Below, piece after piece: positions 46,281 through 59,384 of a DNA stretch of 64,000 nucleotides. The notes below the pieces were generated by a model. That model was not told the origin of the DNA. It made no database searches and was given only the letters and a program-made list of their open reading frames with translations. Origin of the DNA: Diorhabda sublineata (Eukaryota; Arthropoda; Insecta; Coleoptera; Chrysomelidae); the NCBI RefSeq assembly GCF_026230105.1, contig NC_079483.1, positions 13,943,312 through 14,007,311 on the forward strand, in the 5' to 3' direction. The translations under genes and the position numbers were made by a program. How positions within the stretch are numbered: the first letter of the stretch is position 1; the number at the start of each line of letters is the position of its first letter.

Positions 46281-47530
46281 TCATTTCTTAATTTGATATG
46301 AGTGTCGTGCGTATTTATGAAATATTGATTGTTCCTCGAATAACTGTCTTCTGCAATTGATATTGGAAGAACTATACTATTTATTAGTTACTTGTTTGTG
46401 CTAACAACTCATTTTGTTCCTTTTGTAGATAATAAATTGAGTTCAATATCAGGCTAGCCTGCTTTATGCACTGCATCCCTCACATCCACGTGTATTTGAT
46501 GGTTATTTCACAATGAGCTTAAACTCATTTGCAATGGACATTATTTGATTGAGAACATGGAATTATTTATTATTAAACATTATAATTTTAACAATTTGTT
46601 CCAATATATATCATATATAAAGTTATGCTAAATATTGACGGAACCAACATTTCCTTTAGGTGGGTTGGAAACAAAAAATGCAAATCATTTTCGAAATATT
46701 TTACGTCGATGGCTTCCATCGCTTTTGGACGAAATCTTTTTGGCTTGACAAGATAAATGACATAAAAACTTAACTCATAATGAAGCGGCGGGACTAGCGA
46801 CAAATGAACAGACAAAAGTAGCGATAACCGTTGATATAATCAAGTCGAAACATGGTGAAACGATCTGAAACGAGCTAACGGCACTGCATCGGAGGAGAGA
46901 GGTTAACGGCAAGTTTAAATAATGTTTTTGTTCGCCATTCACCTTTTTGCATAGTGAGTGTACTTACGTAGAGTAAAATGTTGGTTCGGTCGGGTTGGCA
47001 TTAATCGGTGTTAATGTAAAATTTTTTTTTATATAATTAAAGTTAAGAGCTTTATAATGGAACCTAAATGGATTGGATGGACATTGGCTTCTTATTCTTG
47101 ATATTATATTTTCCCAGTATATTGGAATATTGAATTCGGCGGTTCCTCTTTGGCGGTCTATCTAAACAGCGTCGTGTCTCAAGCTCCCTTTCTGTTCTGT
47201 TTAAATTCCCATCTGACGTCTAAAATTCATGCTAAAGACATACTTTGTTCGTTTCTCCCTGAAAATTCAAAAGCTTTTAAGCACTTTGTCTAATACAGGT
47301 TTCCTATATTTTTGTGACGATGGGTGAGTGTCAAAAGAAGACCTTTGTTATGAAATGAAAGGCGTTTTTAGGTTATTTTCCTCATTTTTCCCAGATACTT
47401 TCTTATTATACTTGGGACAGTGGAAAAGGGAGATTTCACCCTTTACCACCATTTATAAATTATTTATACAATTTTTTTCCACATAAAGAGAACTATGTGG
47501 TAAAGTTGGAGCAGTTGAAAAATATTTCCT
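46281..47530. other. Unassigned interval
   Basis: Moderately GC-richer text at 46780-46930 and 47140-47240 has no sustained frame. No element was recognised. Confidence 0.35.
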
Positions 47531-47534
47531 CGTC

Positions 47535-48395
47535 ATTCCTCCTAATCGCTGTATAGCAAGTCGGTTCTGTAGATAAGCCCGCACTTCCGCCTGATCTCAC
47601 GACGTTTGGATTTTTTTTATGGAGACATGTGAAGAGTACGATCTGCAACCACAAACGAAAAAGACACGTTTGTTATAATTTGTTATGATTATGTGTGGTG
47701 GTGCACCATCTTGTTGGAAGTCAATAATCGACTGTAATTCTTTTAACTGAAGAAGAGTAAAGTTTTGAAGCATATCCAGGAACACGCAGTCAGTAACTGT
47801 GGTTTCTATGAAGAAGAAAGGACCAATGATTTTGTTGTGCATAAGCCCACACCGCACATTAAACTTTGAGCTGCCTCGTTGAAGCTCGACTACTGCATGT
47901 AGGGTTTCATAAGCCCAAATAAGTTGTGGCAGTTTATTGTACCAAACACATGGAACGTGGCCTCATCATTGAACCACACATTTTTCAAGAAATCATGCTC
48001 AATACGTTGTACAAGTCTACGGCAAATTCCATATGTTTTGGTCGATCTGTCGGTAACAGTGTCTGCAGCAACTGCACCTTATATGCATACAGACGCTACT
48101 GTATGAAGAACCCTGTGGATTGTGGTTGTAGGCATTTGGTGTTGCCTTGAAGCCTGACGGATCGAAGTTTTCGGATTGTGCTGGAATGTTTGCTTCGCAT
48201 TTTCTGGACTTGTGCTGGGTCTTCTAGCTCCACTTTTATGCAATATTGATCCGATGCTCATGAAGCTTGTGCGCCATACACGGATGGTGGGTCTCTTTGG
48301 AACTTTGTTCCGTTGAACCTGTGTATCTGATTTCGTCTCTATGAACCATGACACGCATTGAGCTTTCTGTTGTGGTGTCCACATCTTCACTTATA
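47535..48395 (-). pseudogene. Tc1/mariner-like transposase with an inverted C-terminal piece
   Basis: The minus strand from 48390 reads MWTPQQKAQCVSWFIETKSD, then GARRPSTSPENAKQTFQHNP (linker), RQASRQHQMPTTTIHRVLH, RCGLMHNKIIGPFFFIETT, then FQQDGAPPH (second catalytic block). The following C-terminal block is absent on this strand. Instead it is found on the plus strand at 47588-47650 as LPPDLTTFGFFLW followed by RHVKSTICN, matching RSPDLTPLDFFLWGHVKS. A segment of the element was therefore inverted after insertion. Frame changes and stops are present throughout, and the first catalytic block is missing (decayed or deleted between RVLH and RCGLM). Confidence 0.75.
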
Positions 48396-49360
48396 ACTGT
48401 TCAGCCTATTGAATAAAAATCTCCTTCCTGTATAACCTTTTCGTATTTATAAACATAGTTCGAAGTGAATAGAAAATTATAACTGATACTAATTAATTTC
48501 AATCAGAAATATTTTCAAAATATACTTTATTGTTTATTATTCAACATTTGTCTCGAGAAAATGATATTCAAATATGATAACTTTTTCAACATTCCAACAA
48601 AAACATGACAGAACTAAACAAAATATTTTATTCAACATACAAACGCCATGCTTCTAAAAGTTTTCAATGTATGACACGCCGCTCGACCCATAAACTGCGT
48701 TTAGGCTTACGATTCACCATTCTAATTGGTTGAATATCAAAGATTTTGCTTTTTGACGGGCGTTAGTCAAATCGACATGTCTAAACATTTTTCGTTCTGA
48801 TAATTTACATTTGCTCACGTGTTAGCGAAGTGAATTTTTTATTTCTCCTTATTAAAATAACTACAGCCATTAGGATCGAGAGAACTATGTTTTATTCTCG
48901 TTCAAATGAACAAAAAATAATCTAAAATTCAACATTTCGAGTGCTCAGCAGGTTGTCTGATAAATATTTGGTTTAAATATGATACATAACTACATTAAAT
49001 CTGTTAAAATATCATAAATTCAAGTTTGGAAAATAAATTTCACATTCTCTTCACTTCTGATTCGTGGTTATGTGTATGATCTAGAAAAATCAATTTTTTT
49101 TACAGTGCTGTGTACTATTGAATATTCAAATCAATTATAATACATCCAAATATGAAATCTAACTAGCTAAGAGAAAAAAAAATGAAATGTTGTGCCTCCG
49201 AATGTGATTAACGTGCTGTGATACCTGGAAAAACTAATTGTGATTATCAGTGATATTTTCGTCCATGACATAATGAAAGTTAAGATGCCATGCAAATTGT
49301 GTGATTTATTCATAAATCAACAGAAATTGGTTAAAGACACATGCACCCATTCATCTAGCT
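48396..49360. other. Unassigned AT-rich interval
   Basis: No feature was recognised. Confidence 0.4.
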
Positions 49361-49477
49361 TTGTTCATGGTAACACGCCTCATTTGCTTCAACCAGTTGG
49401 TTTCGCGTTGCAGGATAGTCCTTTCCATCCACAAATTAGGGACGCTATGTTGGCGACTTATATGCTGAGAGGTGAGG
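49361..49477 (+). CDS. Possible host exon of unknown gene
   Basis: After TTCATCTAG the frame reads FVHGNTPHLLQPVGFALQDS, then PFHPQIRDAMLATYMLRG, and meets a good donor, AGAG|GTGAGG. The patch is richer in GC and in complexity than the flanking DNA. An alternative acceptor GCGTTGCAG inside would give a shorter exon starting at DSPF. The text THLLQP-like (TPHLLQPVGFA) also resembles a motif of pogo/Tigger-type transposases (N-T-LLQPLDV), so a decayed transposon is the competing explanation. Its phase does not continue the exon at 14628 by the first acceptor. Confidence 0.35.
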
Positions 49478-51165
49478 TTTTGATTTAATGATTGGTGTGG
49501 TAATATAAACTAACCAAAATGATAACTCGATTAAAATTCTGTTAATTATATTAACTTCACTTGTATTTCTGTATCTGTAGCACAATTTTCTGACACGATT
49601 TACACTTAAAAACAATCGATTCATTTTAAACTTGCGAAAGGTTGATGATAATAGTAAAATTCCAAAAAATATTTTCAATATCCTCACCACACCAGGCAGC
49701 AATAAAATAAAGTGGTTAGGAAGCGGATGTAGCAAGCGCGCTAATGCCCATTTTCAAAACAGCTTATCCACATTAAAAAAAAGTCAAACAAAAATTTCAA
49801 GAATATAATATATGATATATAATATGTGATTTAAACAAAAAAGAAACTAATATTAAAAAGTAATCTTGAATACTTTTCTAGTTATTTAATTTTTTCAACA
49901 ATTTCCAATTTATATTCTGTTAAAAAAGCATGACCTGAAACTCAATATTGACGTTTTTATATAAATATTTGACTCAAGTGTCTTCACAACCGAGATCATT
50001 GACAAGGGGTGCAGGTGTGGTGTAATTACACAAATAACTTTTTATATAGGTAATACCTTTCATATAATAAATTGGAGGTTGATTCAAAAAAGAAAAAAGT
50101 GTAAGGTCAAATGTTCAAATTGCCAATCTGCCATAAGACCTGTTTCTCACAATGCAGACTTAGCAGTTTCGAGAGCGTTTTGGATTGGCAAGATATTCTT
50201 TTGTGAAATAATGTAGATATTAACTGTTCTCCAGGAAACTCCGGGGAATAGTGTATTGACTGGTTCCAATTCCGGTGACGCACATTTGATAGGTCAAAAT
50301 GAATAGTTTAATATGTTATTTGGGATTGTGAAATCAACAATCAGAAGATCTTCATCAACCATTCACCTTGTTTATAACTTATAATATACTTTAAAAGCTG
50401 TGTTATTACATAATCGAGAACAATATGTGGTGGTTTACAATTTGCAATTTTAGTGGGACCTCACAAAGGATTTACGAAATATTGCTGGTTTCTTTATTTG
50501 TGGAACAGTCATGCAGTGATTGAACACTGTGTGAAAAAAACTTCCTTGGGATCTCAAAACGTTAAGTATGTAGACCAAAAAATATCCTTTTGCCTTCGCT
50601 TCATATTAAACTTGTACAAATCAACAACTTTGTAAGAATTATGAATAAATGATTTGAATACCTAGGACAAATCTTTTCCCAGTAAAGTAACGCAGATTTA
50701 AATGAGGTTATTTTTATCGGGCAACAAATTATAAAATTGCTGGACGATATTAAATTCATATAAAAGCTTACCGCGCAAAAACTTGTAGTTTTAAACTCAT
50801 TCGTAAGTTCCTTGAAGGGATTTTTCGGCAATAATATGGATGCAGATCACAAATAGTTATTTAATAAACTTTTAAAGTCCTCTTGTTTGCGAAGGCCATT
50901 AAAAATTCATTTTCTCGATTCGAATTTATCATTTTTTTCTGGAGGATTTGGCAACGAGAAGGATGAAAGGTTCCAGCAAGATATTTGGTACCAAAAGCGA
51001 TCGGACCCAGCCATGATGGGTTATGATTTTGTCTACGTGTAGTATTAATTTACAATTTAACTACGACTTCTGAATTTTAACAAATCGTTTAGATTACATG
51101 AAGAAGTTGGATTTAATTATACAATTTTATACAATATTATAATATAATATTATATAATTTAATGT
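49478..51165. other. Unassigned AT-rich interval
   Basis: No family resemblance in the short frames at 49445-49735, 50453-50635 and 50601-50831. Confidence 0.4.
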
Positions 51166-51625
51166 TTATCGGCGTATTGTCGACAAGTATGTGCTTAACT
51201 GAGTAGTATTTTGTATTTTATATTTAACAGTCAGCAGAGTATGCCCAATACGTAGTCTGCGTACAACTACTGTATCTCTTCGATTCAAAGGATCCAGGTG
51301 TTTGTCCATCGATCGTATCCTAGTTATCAAATAATTGTAGATTTGTATTGCGTTACTGTGAAGATTAGATGGTGAAGCTTCTTTTACAGATTTAACCGCA
51401 CGTTCATTATCAGTTATTCTGGCGTGCGACGGTACCCAGATAAACGTAATGGTAACACCAGAGCATGCAAGATGGTTAATAAAGTTATGAATATTTGTTT
51501 GATAGAGTTTATTGTTAAAAAGTGTGTGCATGTAGCTGATCGTTTGTCGTCCAGGGATAGAGAATTTAGAGCTTGGAGGATTGTATCAGACTCACATGTG
51601 AAGACACTAACCAAAGATAGTATAC
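51166..51625 (-). pseudogene. LINE RNase H domain remnant
   Basis: The minus strand reads VFTCESDTILQALNSLSLDD in one frame, then VTITFIWVPSHARITDNERA and SVKEA in another, and continues with VVRRLRIGHTLLTVKY. This is the RNase H tail of I- or jockey-type non-LTR elements (D-S-S-L-AL..., F-WVPSH-GI-GNE-AD, LTRLRIGHTRLTH). In the two visible blocks the SD and DNE acidic positions are kept. A frame change separates the blocks near 51530. The reverse transcriptase upstream is missing. Confidence 0.75.
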
Positions 51626-52695
51626 TTTGTCTAATTATTTGATGGGAATTAACTACGTTCTAAAGAATTTTATAATAATGAGTAGAATTAGTAATATTAG
51701 AGATGTATTAAACATTGGTTGTTGCCTTATCCAAGAAAGATAGGATGATTTAGGAATGGGGCCTGCTTTAGATAGGTTGGTATTGGTTATGAATGGTGAC
51801 AGTGTTACTGGACGTATTTAAAATATAGAACTAGAGTGATTACTATTTGGATTAATAAGTAAATGACAACAAATGCGATTCTATTGAAATACTTCATCTA
51901 TTTTATCATCAAAATCAGTTGTAATATAAAAAACTTGAGCTATTTCTGTGGAAAGTATATTCTATTTTGCTCTAATTGCTACACTCTTCTCGCTTTTTTA
52001 TTCACACTACAATAAAACGTTAATTATAACTCATGTCATAAATAGCTATTTATTCACATATTTACCATTCAAATTTCTCGTTTTCTGAATAAAATTATTT
52101 AACAAATGCAGCGAAAATATAATTTGAATTGGTAGGTGTAATAAGGTTCCAGTGTGGCAGTACAAGACAGAATCAAAGTTTAGAGATGATAGTGCGTAGA
52201 AATGTATGTTAGTATCATTTTAATATTAAAATTGTTATATGGATAAAAAAGGAAATAATTGGAGAGCTAAAACAAGAAGCATGAATAAATAGAAGAGGTA
52301 AGAGAAATAAAGCGAGGGCGGGACAGCTTCAAATGCGTGACTGTTTATCCTTATGGACAATTTAATCATGATAATAGAAAGATAATGTAAAGACTCGTGT
52401 ACAAACTATTAGATATATAGCTTGATGTTACGAAAGTTACCTTTGTTTTTACCTCTAAATCAAAAAACGCAATAAAATATAGGGTATTTTAAATTCCAAA
52501 ATTGATGTCGATACTGAAGAATTGGGACACCCTGTATAATCTGAAAGTCAATAATCTAAAAATTCCCTCAAATACAAAGAACTTTTGTATTTAAAGTTTT
52601 TTGATAACTCTTACAGGTTTTGAGAAAACTATATCGGTCACCTTATGTTTGACGCCCTGTATGTAATTGTTAATCTTTTGCTCTTGTTCCCTCAG
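51626..52695. other. Unassigned AT-rich interval
   Basis: A short CACCCTGTATAATCT text at 52529-52543 looks like a MITE end, and GACGCCCTGTATGTAAT at 52650-52668 could be another copy in the same orientation. No arms were found. Confidence 0.35.
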
Positions 52696-52965
52696 TAATC
52701 TGAGCAGTGAGATTTTTTGATTTAATCATTAATAAACATTTATACTGATGGTAAACTTACTTTTCTGAAGTTGATAACAGTGTTGAATATCACTAACGGT
52801 TCCAGACAATCCAACTTGGATGACATATTTAAATTCACGACACCACCTTTTCACTTTATTATGATACTGCGAATTCTTCTGATATATCCACTGAAACTCT
52901 ATGAATGTGTTAGGTAACCTGTTTGAAGTATTTAATCGCCGCGCATGGTTCCGCACGATCCATTT
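52696..52965 (-). pseudogene. mariner-like transposase N-terminal fragment
   Basis: The minus strand begins MDRAEPCAAIKYFKQVT at 52961 (relatives: MDR-EYR-VIK). After a frame change it reads HNKVKRWCREFKYVIQVGLS, matching SY-TVKRW--EFK-GR-S-ED, the second helix-turn-helix and linker. The rest is absent, and a 75-codon frame in another phase overlaps. It is a short, dead fragment. Confidence 0.5.
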
Positions 52966-55030
52966 TAATACTGAACTTCAACAGGTTCTTAACATAATAA
53001 GTAAGAGTGTGACGTGAAGATAAATAATCATCTTCGTTTTTTGATTTTATTTTTAAACACAAATTTTCTTATTCATTCATTTATTTGAACAGTTTTAGCA
53101 AATTTGCATTATTTTCAAATGTAAATTTTCGTTGTATATTTTTTTCTCGGTCCAATGAATCCTAAAATGAGTCACTTCGATTCAAAACGTCTAACCTGGG
53201 ATCGTGTATGTGTGTTGGTTTTTCCTAAAACGTGTACTAGGTATATATGAGAAAATTTAGTTAATTGCATTCTATTAGGACATTAAGGTTATAAAAGAAG
53301 GGAGACTTGGAATTCCCAAAAGAAAGTAAGTTGGAATTCCCTGGGTCAGGTATCGGTCAGTGAGGGATTATACATACACAAAGTGCGGTCGCCACAGTTT
53401 TTAGTTACAAGTTTTATTTATTAAGATCCACTTTTAATATAATTTACTATTGGAAAGGTCCTTAATAAAAAATAATATTTTGTATATTGTAATATCTTCT
53501 CTCTATCTGTGTAGAGAAAATCAGCATTAATTTTTATTCAATCCACTATTTTATTCTTAATCATCTTGATTTTTCTATCTGCTATTTTCTAATAGTATAA
53601 AAAAAAATGTCGCAGCTTGGTAAAAGTATCAAATTTATATGCTCGACAATATAGAACAAATTTTGCATTTTAATGAATGCAGCAGCTCTAGCAACTCCGA
53701 TACGAACTTCAATTTCATTTGCTTGTGTTCCTTTTTCGTCCCTTGATATTTACATTGATGCCCTTTTCCTACTTGTGTGTCAGCAGTTATCGCATCTTCT
53801 GTCCTTTTGAACTCTGTTTACATAAAACTAATTTTGATTCACTCCTATATTGTTCACTCACATATTCATTGAACGGATATTACAAGCAGATTATTAACTT
53901 TTCCAAACGTAACATAGACGATAGTTGAAATGTGGATTTCAACTATGTTTGATTAGATTCAAATGTGGTTCACTTGATCGTGAACGATACAGCTGGTGAG
54001 TCGAATAAACCGGTCATTTGAGGAAAAACCAAGAGTATTTCGGAAATACTCGACGATGGAGTAATCGACGTCGAACTATTGTGAGCCAACGGAGTTTGTC
54101 GCTGATAACATTCAATGTACAAAGATTACAAGCTGATTCGTTCGTAAAATACTGTCAAACTCAATCAACACCTTTGTTCTATCAGAAACTACTTTTAAAA
54201 ATACTGTTACTCGATTTGAGATAGTAGCTTTATTACAAAACAATGACGTTTAATTCAGAATTCGATAAGATACTCAAGTAAATAAAAATGAGTATTAGTC
54301 AAGCAGGTTATTATGGGATGTTTTTGACGGCTATTTGTAAACTTAATAACATTCGTGTCAATTTATTTTAAAGTAGATAAAAAATAGATGGTACTATAGA
54401 TTTACTAGGTCTAGCTTGCGCAAAAATGTTAAGTTATCAAGAAATATATTCGTAAATGTCTGTTACTCCAACTGGTGATTTCTATATATATTTTAAGAAT
54501 GAGTAATCTATTTCAGTTACCGAATACGTGAGGAAAGTTTTTCATTTTGAAATGAAAAATTATAGAAATACACCAACCACGAGATATATTACGCTCGATG
54601 TGGTTTTTACTAGAAATGAAAAAATAGAATGTAAGTTACTGTTTACTGAGAAACTCAAGGCGAAGAATAAGTTATTGTTATAATAATTGAAGTTAAAAAT
54701 GATATAATTGCCAAATATTTATTATGTATTTCGTACTCTCCTGTTATTAATTCAATTTCTGAAATATCGAGTTTAAACACGCTAATTTTATAACTAGGAA
54801 AATGGAATTATGTTGCTAAAATTTTTGTGTGCTCGATACAGTAAGTGCGGTAAAAAGGTTACGATGTACAAATGTGGAATTGCATATCATTCATATGGCT
54901 TTCTACATGAAACCCAGCAAGCACACGCTTATCAATATCGTACTACAATCTCAACTCTGACAAGTTTTCACGCTGAATTACCCGTCGATTATTTTTAATC
55001 ATTTGTTGAACTTCTGTCGAAAAATAACTG
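52966..55030. other. Unassigned AT-rich interval
   Basis: 53280-53400 has several GGAATTCCC texts and a GC-richer patch that could be part of an LTR, but no partner LTR was seen. Short frames at 53719, 54018 and 54810 are unrecognised. Confidence 0.35.
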
Positions 55031-55034
55031 TACT

Positions 55035-55800
55035 ATCCGCTCCACATTACGGGGATTGTCTGACAAATTTCCATTTTAACAAAGACATCCAATAATAATT
55101 GACGCTCAATGCCAGATTTGGGGAATACGGTGGATAGTTAACCAATTCCAGGTGCAATTCATAAATTTTAGTCATGGCCATCACCAAATTGTAGGAGGTG
55201 CAGTACTTTCTTTCTACTCAAATGCAGACGCTTTTCTGCAATTATTTCCTTTACCTAATCAAACAATGATACTTCTCTGTTATCGTTTTAGCTTTTTATA
55301 TAAAATATGGGAGATGTACACAATCCCATGACTATTCCAACAAACGCTCGCCATCCGTTTTACGTCCGATGAAACCGTTTTGTGCCTATTAGGAATAGGT
55401 TCTTTGCAATCCCCTGCCTTGACTGTTTTTTTTCATTACGGGTGTTTAGTTATGGTGAAGTTATCCAGGTTTCATATAAATGAATCGTCGGAAAATATCC
55501 TTTTTGTTTAAAATGCATCAATAAGGCCTGGGAAATATTCGTTGGACCAAAGCAACCGCGGCACTACCTAACGCGCGGATAGCTTACGCATGTCTTATTA
55601 TTTGGTCTGTATATGACAATGCCGATAACCTCTTCTATCTTTATAAACTTAATCCGACGGTCGTCCAATACCATTTGGAGAACTGATATCGCTGGTTGTA
55701 GTTTTTTGCTCGAACGCTCATACGGTCACGTTTGAATGTGTGTAACTCCTCTTTTATTTGCGTTGAAAAACAAATATTTAATGACAGCTGGATTCGCTTA
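55035..55800 (-). pseudogene. mariner transposase, nearly full length, heavily decayed
   Basis: Reading on the minus strand from about 55690: MVLDDRRIKFIKIEEVIGI (relatives: VLDDRRIKVREIAE--GIS), then a scrambled ARWVPRLL block, then the first catalytic region (relatives: DETWVHHY-PETK; here IHLYETWITSP), then KRMASVCWNSHGIVYI, then ELHLELVNYPPYSPNLALS with the third Asp replaced by Asn. Blocks are in the right order, so this was a complete mariner, but stops and frame changes are dense. The HQDNAP block is not recognisable. Confidence 0.75.
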
Positions 55801-57035
55801 TACGATTGTCAAACAGAAGCTAAGCCTTCATAATGGCGAACATTTTTTTGAACATCCTCGGTTGAGAAAGGAAAGTTTTCAGACAATCCTCGTATAATGC
55901 GCTTTTAGACATCCTTTCTGTCTGATTGAAAAGTTCGACACCGTTTCGCTTCGTTTTGATTGCTAATTGCTTGTTCTGTATTAACTACGATTTGACTGAA
56001 TATCAGGCGCGGCCACATATAAATCGAAACTAGATTTGAAGCGTCTGTTTATCAGCAAACCAGATGTATGACAGTAATGCTACTCTGGGGATGCAACATT
56101 TCTTTGCAGTACGTAGTTTCGAACTGCTGCGACGTATACTTCTTTTTCTGATCATCACTCATGTTTAAAACAGTGATATTATATAAATGAACTACTACAA
56201 ATAATTCACATTTAATACTATTTATAATTCTTACCAATTAATTATGTATATATGATTTGTTTAAATATTTTTGACATTTTCCTTTGTAATATAAATTCTA
56301 TAAACAAACGACAGTGATGTTTGAAACATTTATGTAGACTGTTCGAACAGATACAAACAGATAATATTAATTTATCTGTGTCAAGGATCGGAGTGCGCGG
56401 TTTGAAATGTGTTCTTAAATACTCGTAAATATTCTTGATTTTGAATCTATAATTAATAACTTTGTGTTTGTTATAAAGTTTCTGGCATTTGGACCTAATT
56501 TTTGTTTTTATCAAAATAACACCTACCATTCTCTATCTCTAAGATTCTCTATCCTTAATTAAAAAATTCAACTTATACTATGATAAGAAGCAGCAGTGTG
56601 TTTGAAGTTATGAAATAGTGACAATAGATTTCGTTCGAGTTGCGTAAGTCTTTTTCAGGACTTCCACGCGTTTTTTGTTCACCACATCACAATTGTGCGT
56701 CCAAGACACAGTGTACTGGAGGATATGGAGAAAGGCGCCCAACCTGACTGATTAACTGCGTGCCTTCACCACATAACTTCATATATCTAACCGTCTCATC
56801 TGGAATTTACGTTTAGTATAATGTCGATCATTGTACTCGGCTTCAAATGTCAAAATAGACATTGCTAGGAGGATGGCGAATTCTCTGGACTGATGGCGAA
56901 ACGTCAAAATTTCTACCCTCTAAAATAATAGTTTCATATCTCGAATAGAGATGGCGCCAGACACCTCAATCGCTCGTGCAACTTGCAATACTGCCCCTTT
57001 TTTAGATGTTATTGTCCAGTGCACTGGACGTACAA
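55801..57035. other. Unassigned interval, right part possibly retroelement flank
   Basis: 56650-57030 is GC-richer, with minus-strand scraps such as GSIASCTSD and GVWRHLYSRY directly downstream of the gypsy integrase tail. It may be the end of that element or its LTR. Frames at 56052-56237 and 56242-56529 are unrecognised. Confidence 0.35.
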
Positions 57036-57305
57036 TCGTGATACTTGACAAGCCTATTCAAATGTGCTATCTTGGAGGGGCTACGTAGACTTAGACGTAT
57101 CCAAAAGGTAACGTTATTCAGGCCTATGACAACAATGTATGGCCCTTTTCACCTGGCATGGAGCTTCGGTGACTTAACCTTCCTCCAAGTTTGTGCAATC
57201 ACATCAACGTCTCTTTCTCCGAGTTGTTGCAATGAACATGTGGTGATAAAAGTCCTTCAAACCCAACTGTTTCACTGGTGTAGCGATTTTAAAAGATGAC
57301 CAATA
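57036..57305 (-). pseudogene. Gypsy-type LTR retrotransposon, integrase C-terminal remnant
   Basis: The minus strand reads AQTWRKVKSPKLHARWKGPY followed by IVVIGLNNVTFWIRLSL and AHLNRLVKYH. This corresponds to the GPY/F module at the integrase C-terminus of Ty3/gypsy elements (PKL---W-GPY-V---L-DV-Y-I, then VVH-DRLKPY). Upstream pol and both LTRs were not recognised. The open minus-strand stretch is about 60 codons; the 84-codon plus frame at 57045 is its shadow. Confidence 0.65.
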
Positions 57306-57554
57306 TCATTTAAGGAAGAGACACGTACTGGTAGGCCTTGGTTTTCAGTTACTGTTGGAAATATTGAGAGAGTAAGATATATGCCTCAATTGAGGCAACT
57401 CTTGGTATTGCATTATCACACACTACACAGCATACAAGTGAATTTTCCTCTGAAGATCTACCAAATTCTCCTGATTTCGCATCTGTGATTTCTAGTCATT
57501 GTTTAGCCTAAAAAAACGTTAACGTGGTTGACGTTTCATAACGGAGAATGGCAT

Positions 57555-58055
57555 AAATGAAGCAATTCATCAATTTTTTAAGATGACATCAAGCTTTTAA
57601 TTATGGGAACTTACGTCACAAAAATGCTAATGTAGGTGGTGATTATTGCAACTTAAATGGAATTAGTTTCCTTAATATCTCATATATAGCATCACTCAAG
57701 TATAACTGTACATGGAGATCAAGAATCTATATTATTTTTAACAAATATTTTCAGAATGTTTTTTGAAAATCCATCCATGTTCTTTCGTAAAAACTTCATC
57801 AAATTTCTTCAATCACGTAATACCTTATTTATAAACAAATTGGTGAATTTGTAAATCGGTTATTTTGAAAAAAAAAATACTACTTACTTTCATAGATGAG
57901 GCAATTTGTAAATTTTTCAAGATGACTTAAGTTTTTAGTTATGGAACCTTCTGTAACATATACTAATTTAGGTGGTGACTATTGCAACGTAAACTAATAA
58001 ACAAATTTGTGAACGTGTAAATCGTTTATTTCGAAAAAAAAATTACTACAAAATT
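57555..58055. repeat. Diverged tandem duplication
   Basis: The text AAGATGACATCAAGCTTTTA, followed by ATTATGG, at about 57579 recurs at about 57919 as AAGATGACTTAAGTTTTTAG, followed by TTATGG. GGTGGTGATTATTGCAAC recurs as GGTGGTGACTATTGCAAC. The text AAACAAATTGGTGAATTTGT near 57833 recurs near 58000. The right copy is shorter by about 170 bases. No coding role was recognised. Confidence 0.55.
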
Positions 58056-58759
58056 ACAAATACTAAATTTTCATTCCTTCTATATAAGTTCCTCGATGTG
58101 AAAGTTCATTTATGTTTCCAACAAATACCATCAAAGAAGTGGCTAGTCGTGACCTGAATTTATAAACAGATTCTCGTATCTATTTTTGCCAAGACTATTT
58201 TTATTTCTAATAATTATGTTGATTATTCTGTGCAAGGGAAAAGTTCCATAATTTTGTAGTATAAAAGTTGACGACTATTTGGGATAGATTTGATATTGTT
58301 CTCAATATAGTTTATTATTATATACACCAATATATTCTTTATTACAGTTACCAAACAATGAATAATTCTATAGATTTGTTTCACAAATAAACGGTTATAA
58401 GGTTATAAATTAAAGATAAAACTGAGATAAGAATGTTTAATAATAATATTCATGCTGAAAACAGTAATTGATTCTATTATTAAATACCGTTTCAATCCTT
58501 ATACTTGTTCAAATCATCCATGGTATGTTTCCTAAAGAGAATTAAGTTAAAAAGTCGAGAAAATTATTTTGAAACTATTGATTCTATCTTTGTTTTCATT
58601 ACTATATCGAAGTTCATTCGGAAAGTACATAAAGTAATAAATCACAATCGCGCAGATGGGGACAAACATTATTCAACCAGTTTGAAACCACTAAAAACAT
58701 TCAACAACCATGATAGTAGCTAAATTTATTTTCTATTATTTATCAAGTTAATATTCTTT
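58056..58759. other. Unassigned AT-rich interval
   Basis: No feature was recognised. Confidence 0.4.
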
Positions 58760-59250
58760 ATGATATATGTGTGTCGGATTAGAAACTTGATGACGGAAGA
58801 CAAAGACCGCCCACTGAAGAATATATGTATTTGGGAACAGCGACAGAACGAAATCAATCATAAAAGGAAAAAATTATCACTTGTAAAGAAATATTACATC
58901 AAATATCCAACACAATTTTCAAGAACGTTGTTTTTATATGGATGTGAAACGTGGCAGTCAAGAATTGAACAAAGACTATTATCCATAGAATGTATTTTTG
59001 GCGCCGAACAGTTGAAACTTTCAACATATTTCAAATATCACAATACGAGAAATTATGAATGTCTAGAAACCATACTGGACAATATATAGGAAAAGCAACT
59101 CAGCTGGTATGGCCTTGTGAAGAGGATGAATGAGGATAGAACCAAAACAAATAATGAATTGAAATCCACCGTAAACAAGAAGACCGAAAATTACCTGGAT
59201 GAAAGGAATAAGCAAGGCAATGTCTTCGAGAGATCTCAGAAAATATAACA
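58760..59250 (+). pseudogene. LINE C-terminal remnant
   Basis: A 109-codon frame (58760-59089) contains FLYGCETWQSRIEQRLLSIE and ends ETILDNI; the frame goes on after the stop with EKQLSWYGLVKRMNEDRTK and TVNKKTENYLDERNKQGN. This matches the C-terminal region of LINEs of the type at 27457-28383 (LLYG-E-W, L---E-DFWRR, IE-KQL-WYGHVKRM...GRPP-TW). The palm is absent. It is an older relative of that element. Confidence 0.7.
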
Positions 59251-59384
59251 TAATTTTCCATAATATATGTGCAAGGACTTTCCCAACAACTATCGAATTA
59301 TTCCAGTAAATATGAAAATTAGTATGTCATTAAGGACATCTAAATCTTAAGGAAATATAAAACAGCGAAAAACAAAAGAAGTAA

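Noticed and set aside
57300..57500. Possible transposase text near 57.35-57.49 kb (ENIERVR-like and LPNSPDFAS)
   Set aside because: Motifs occur in different frames and are too short; the assignment would be speculative.
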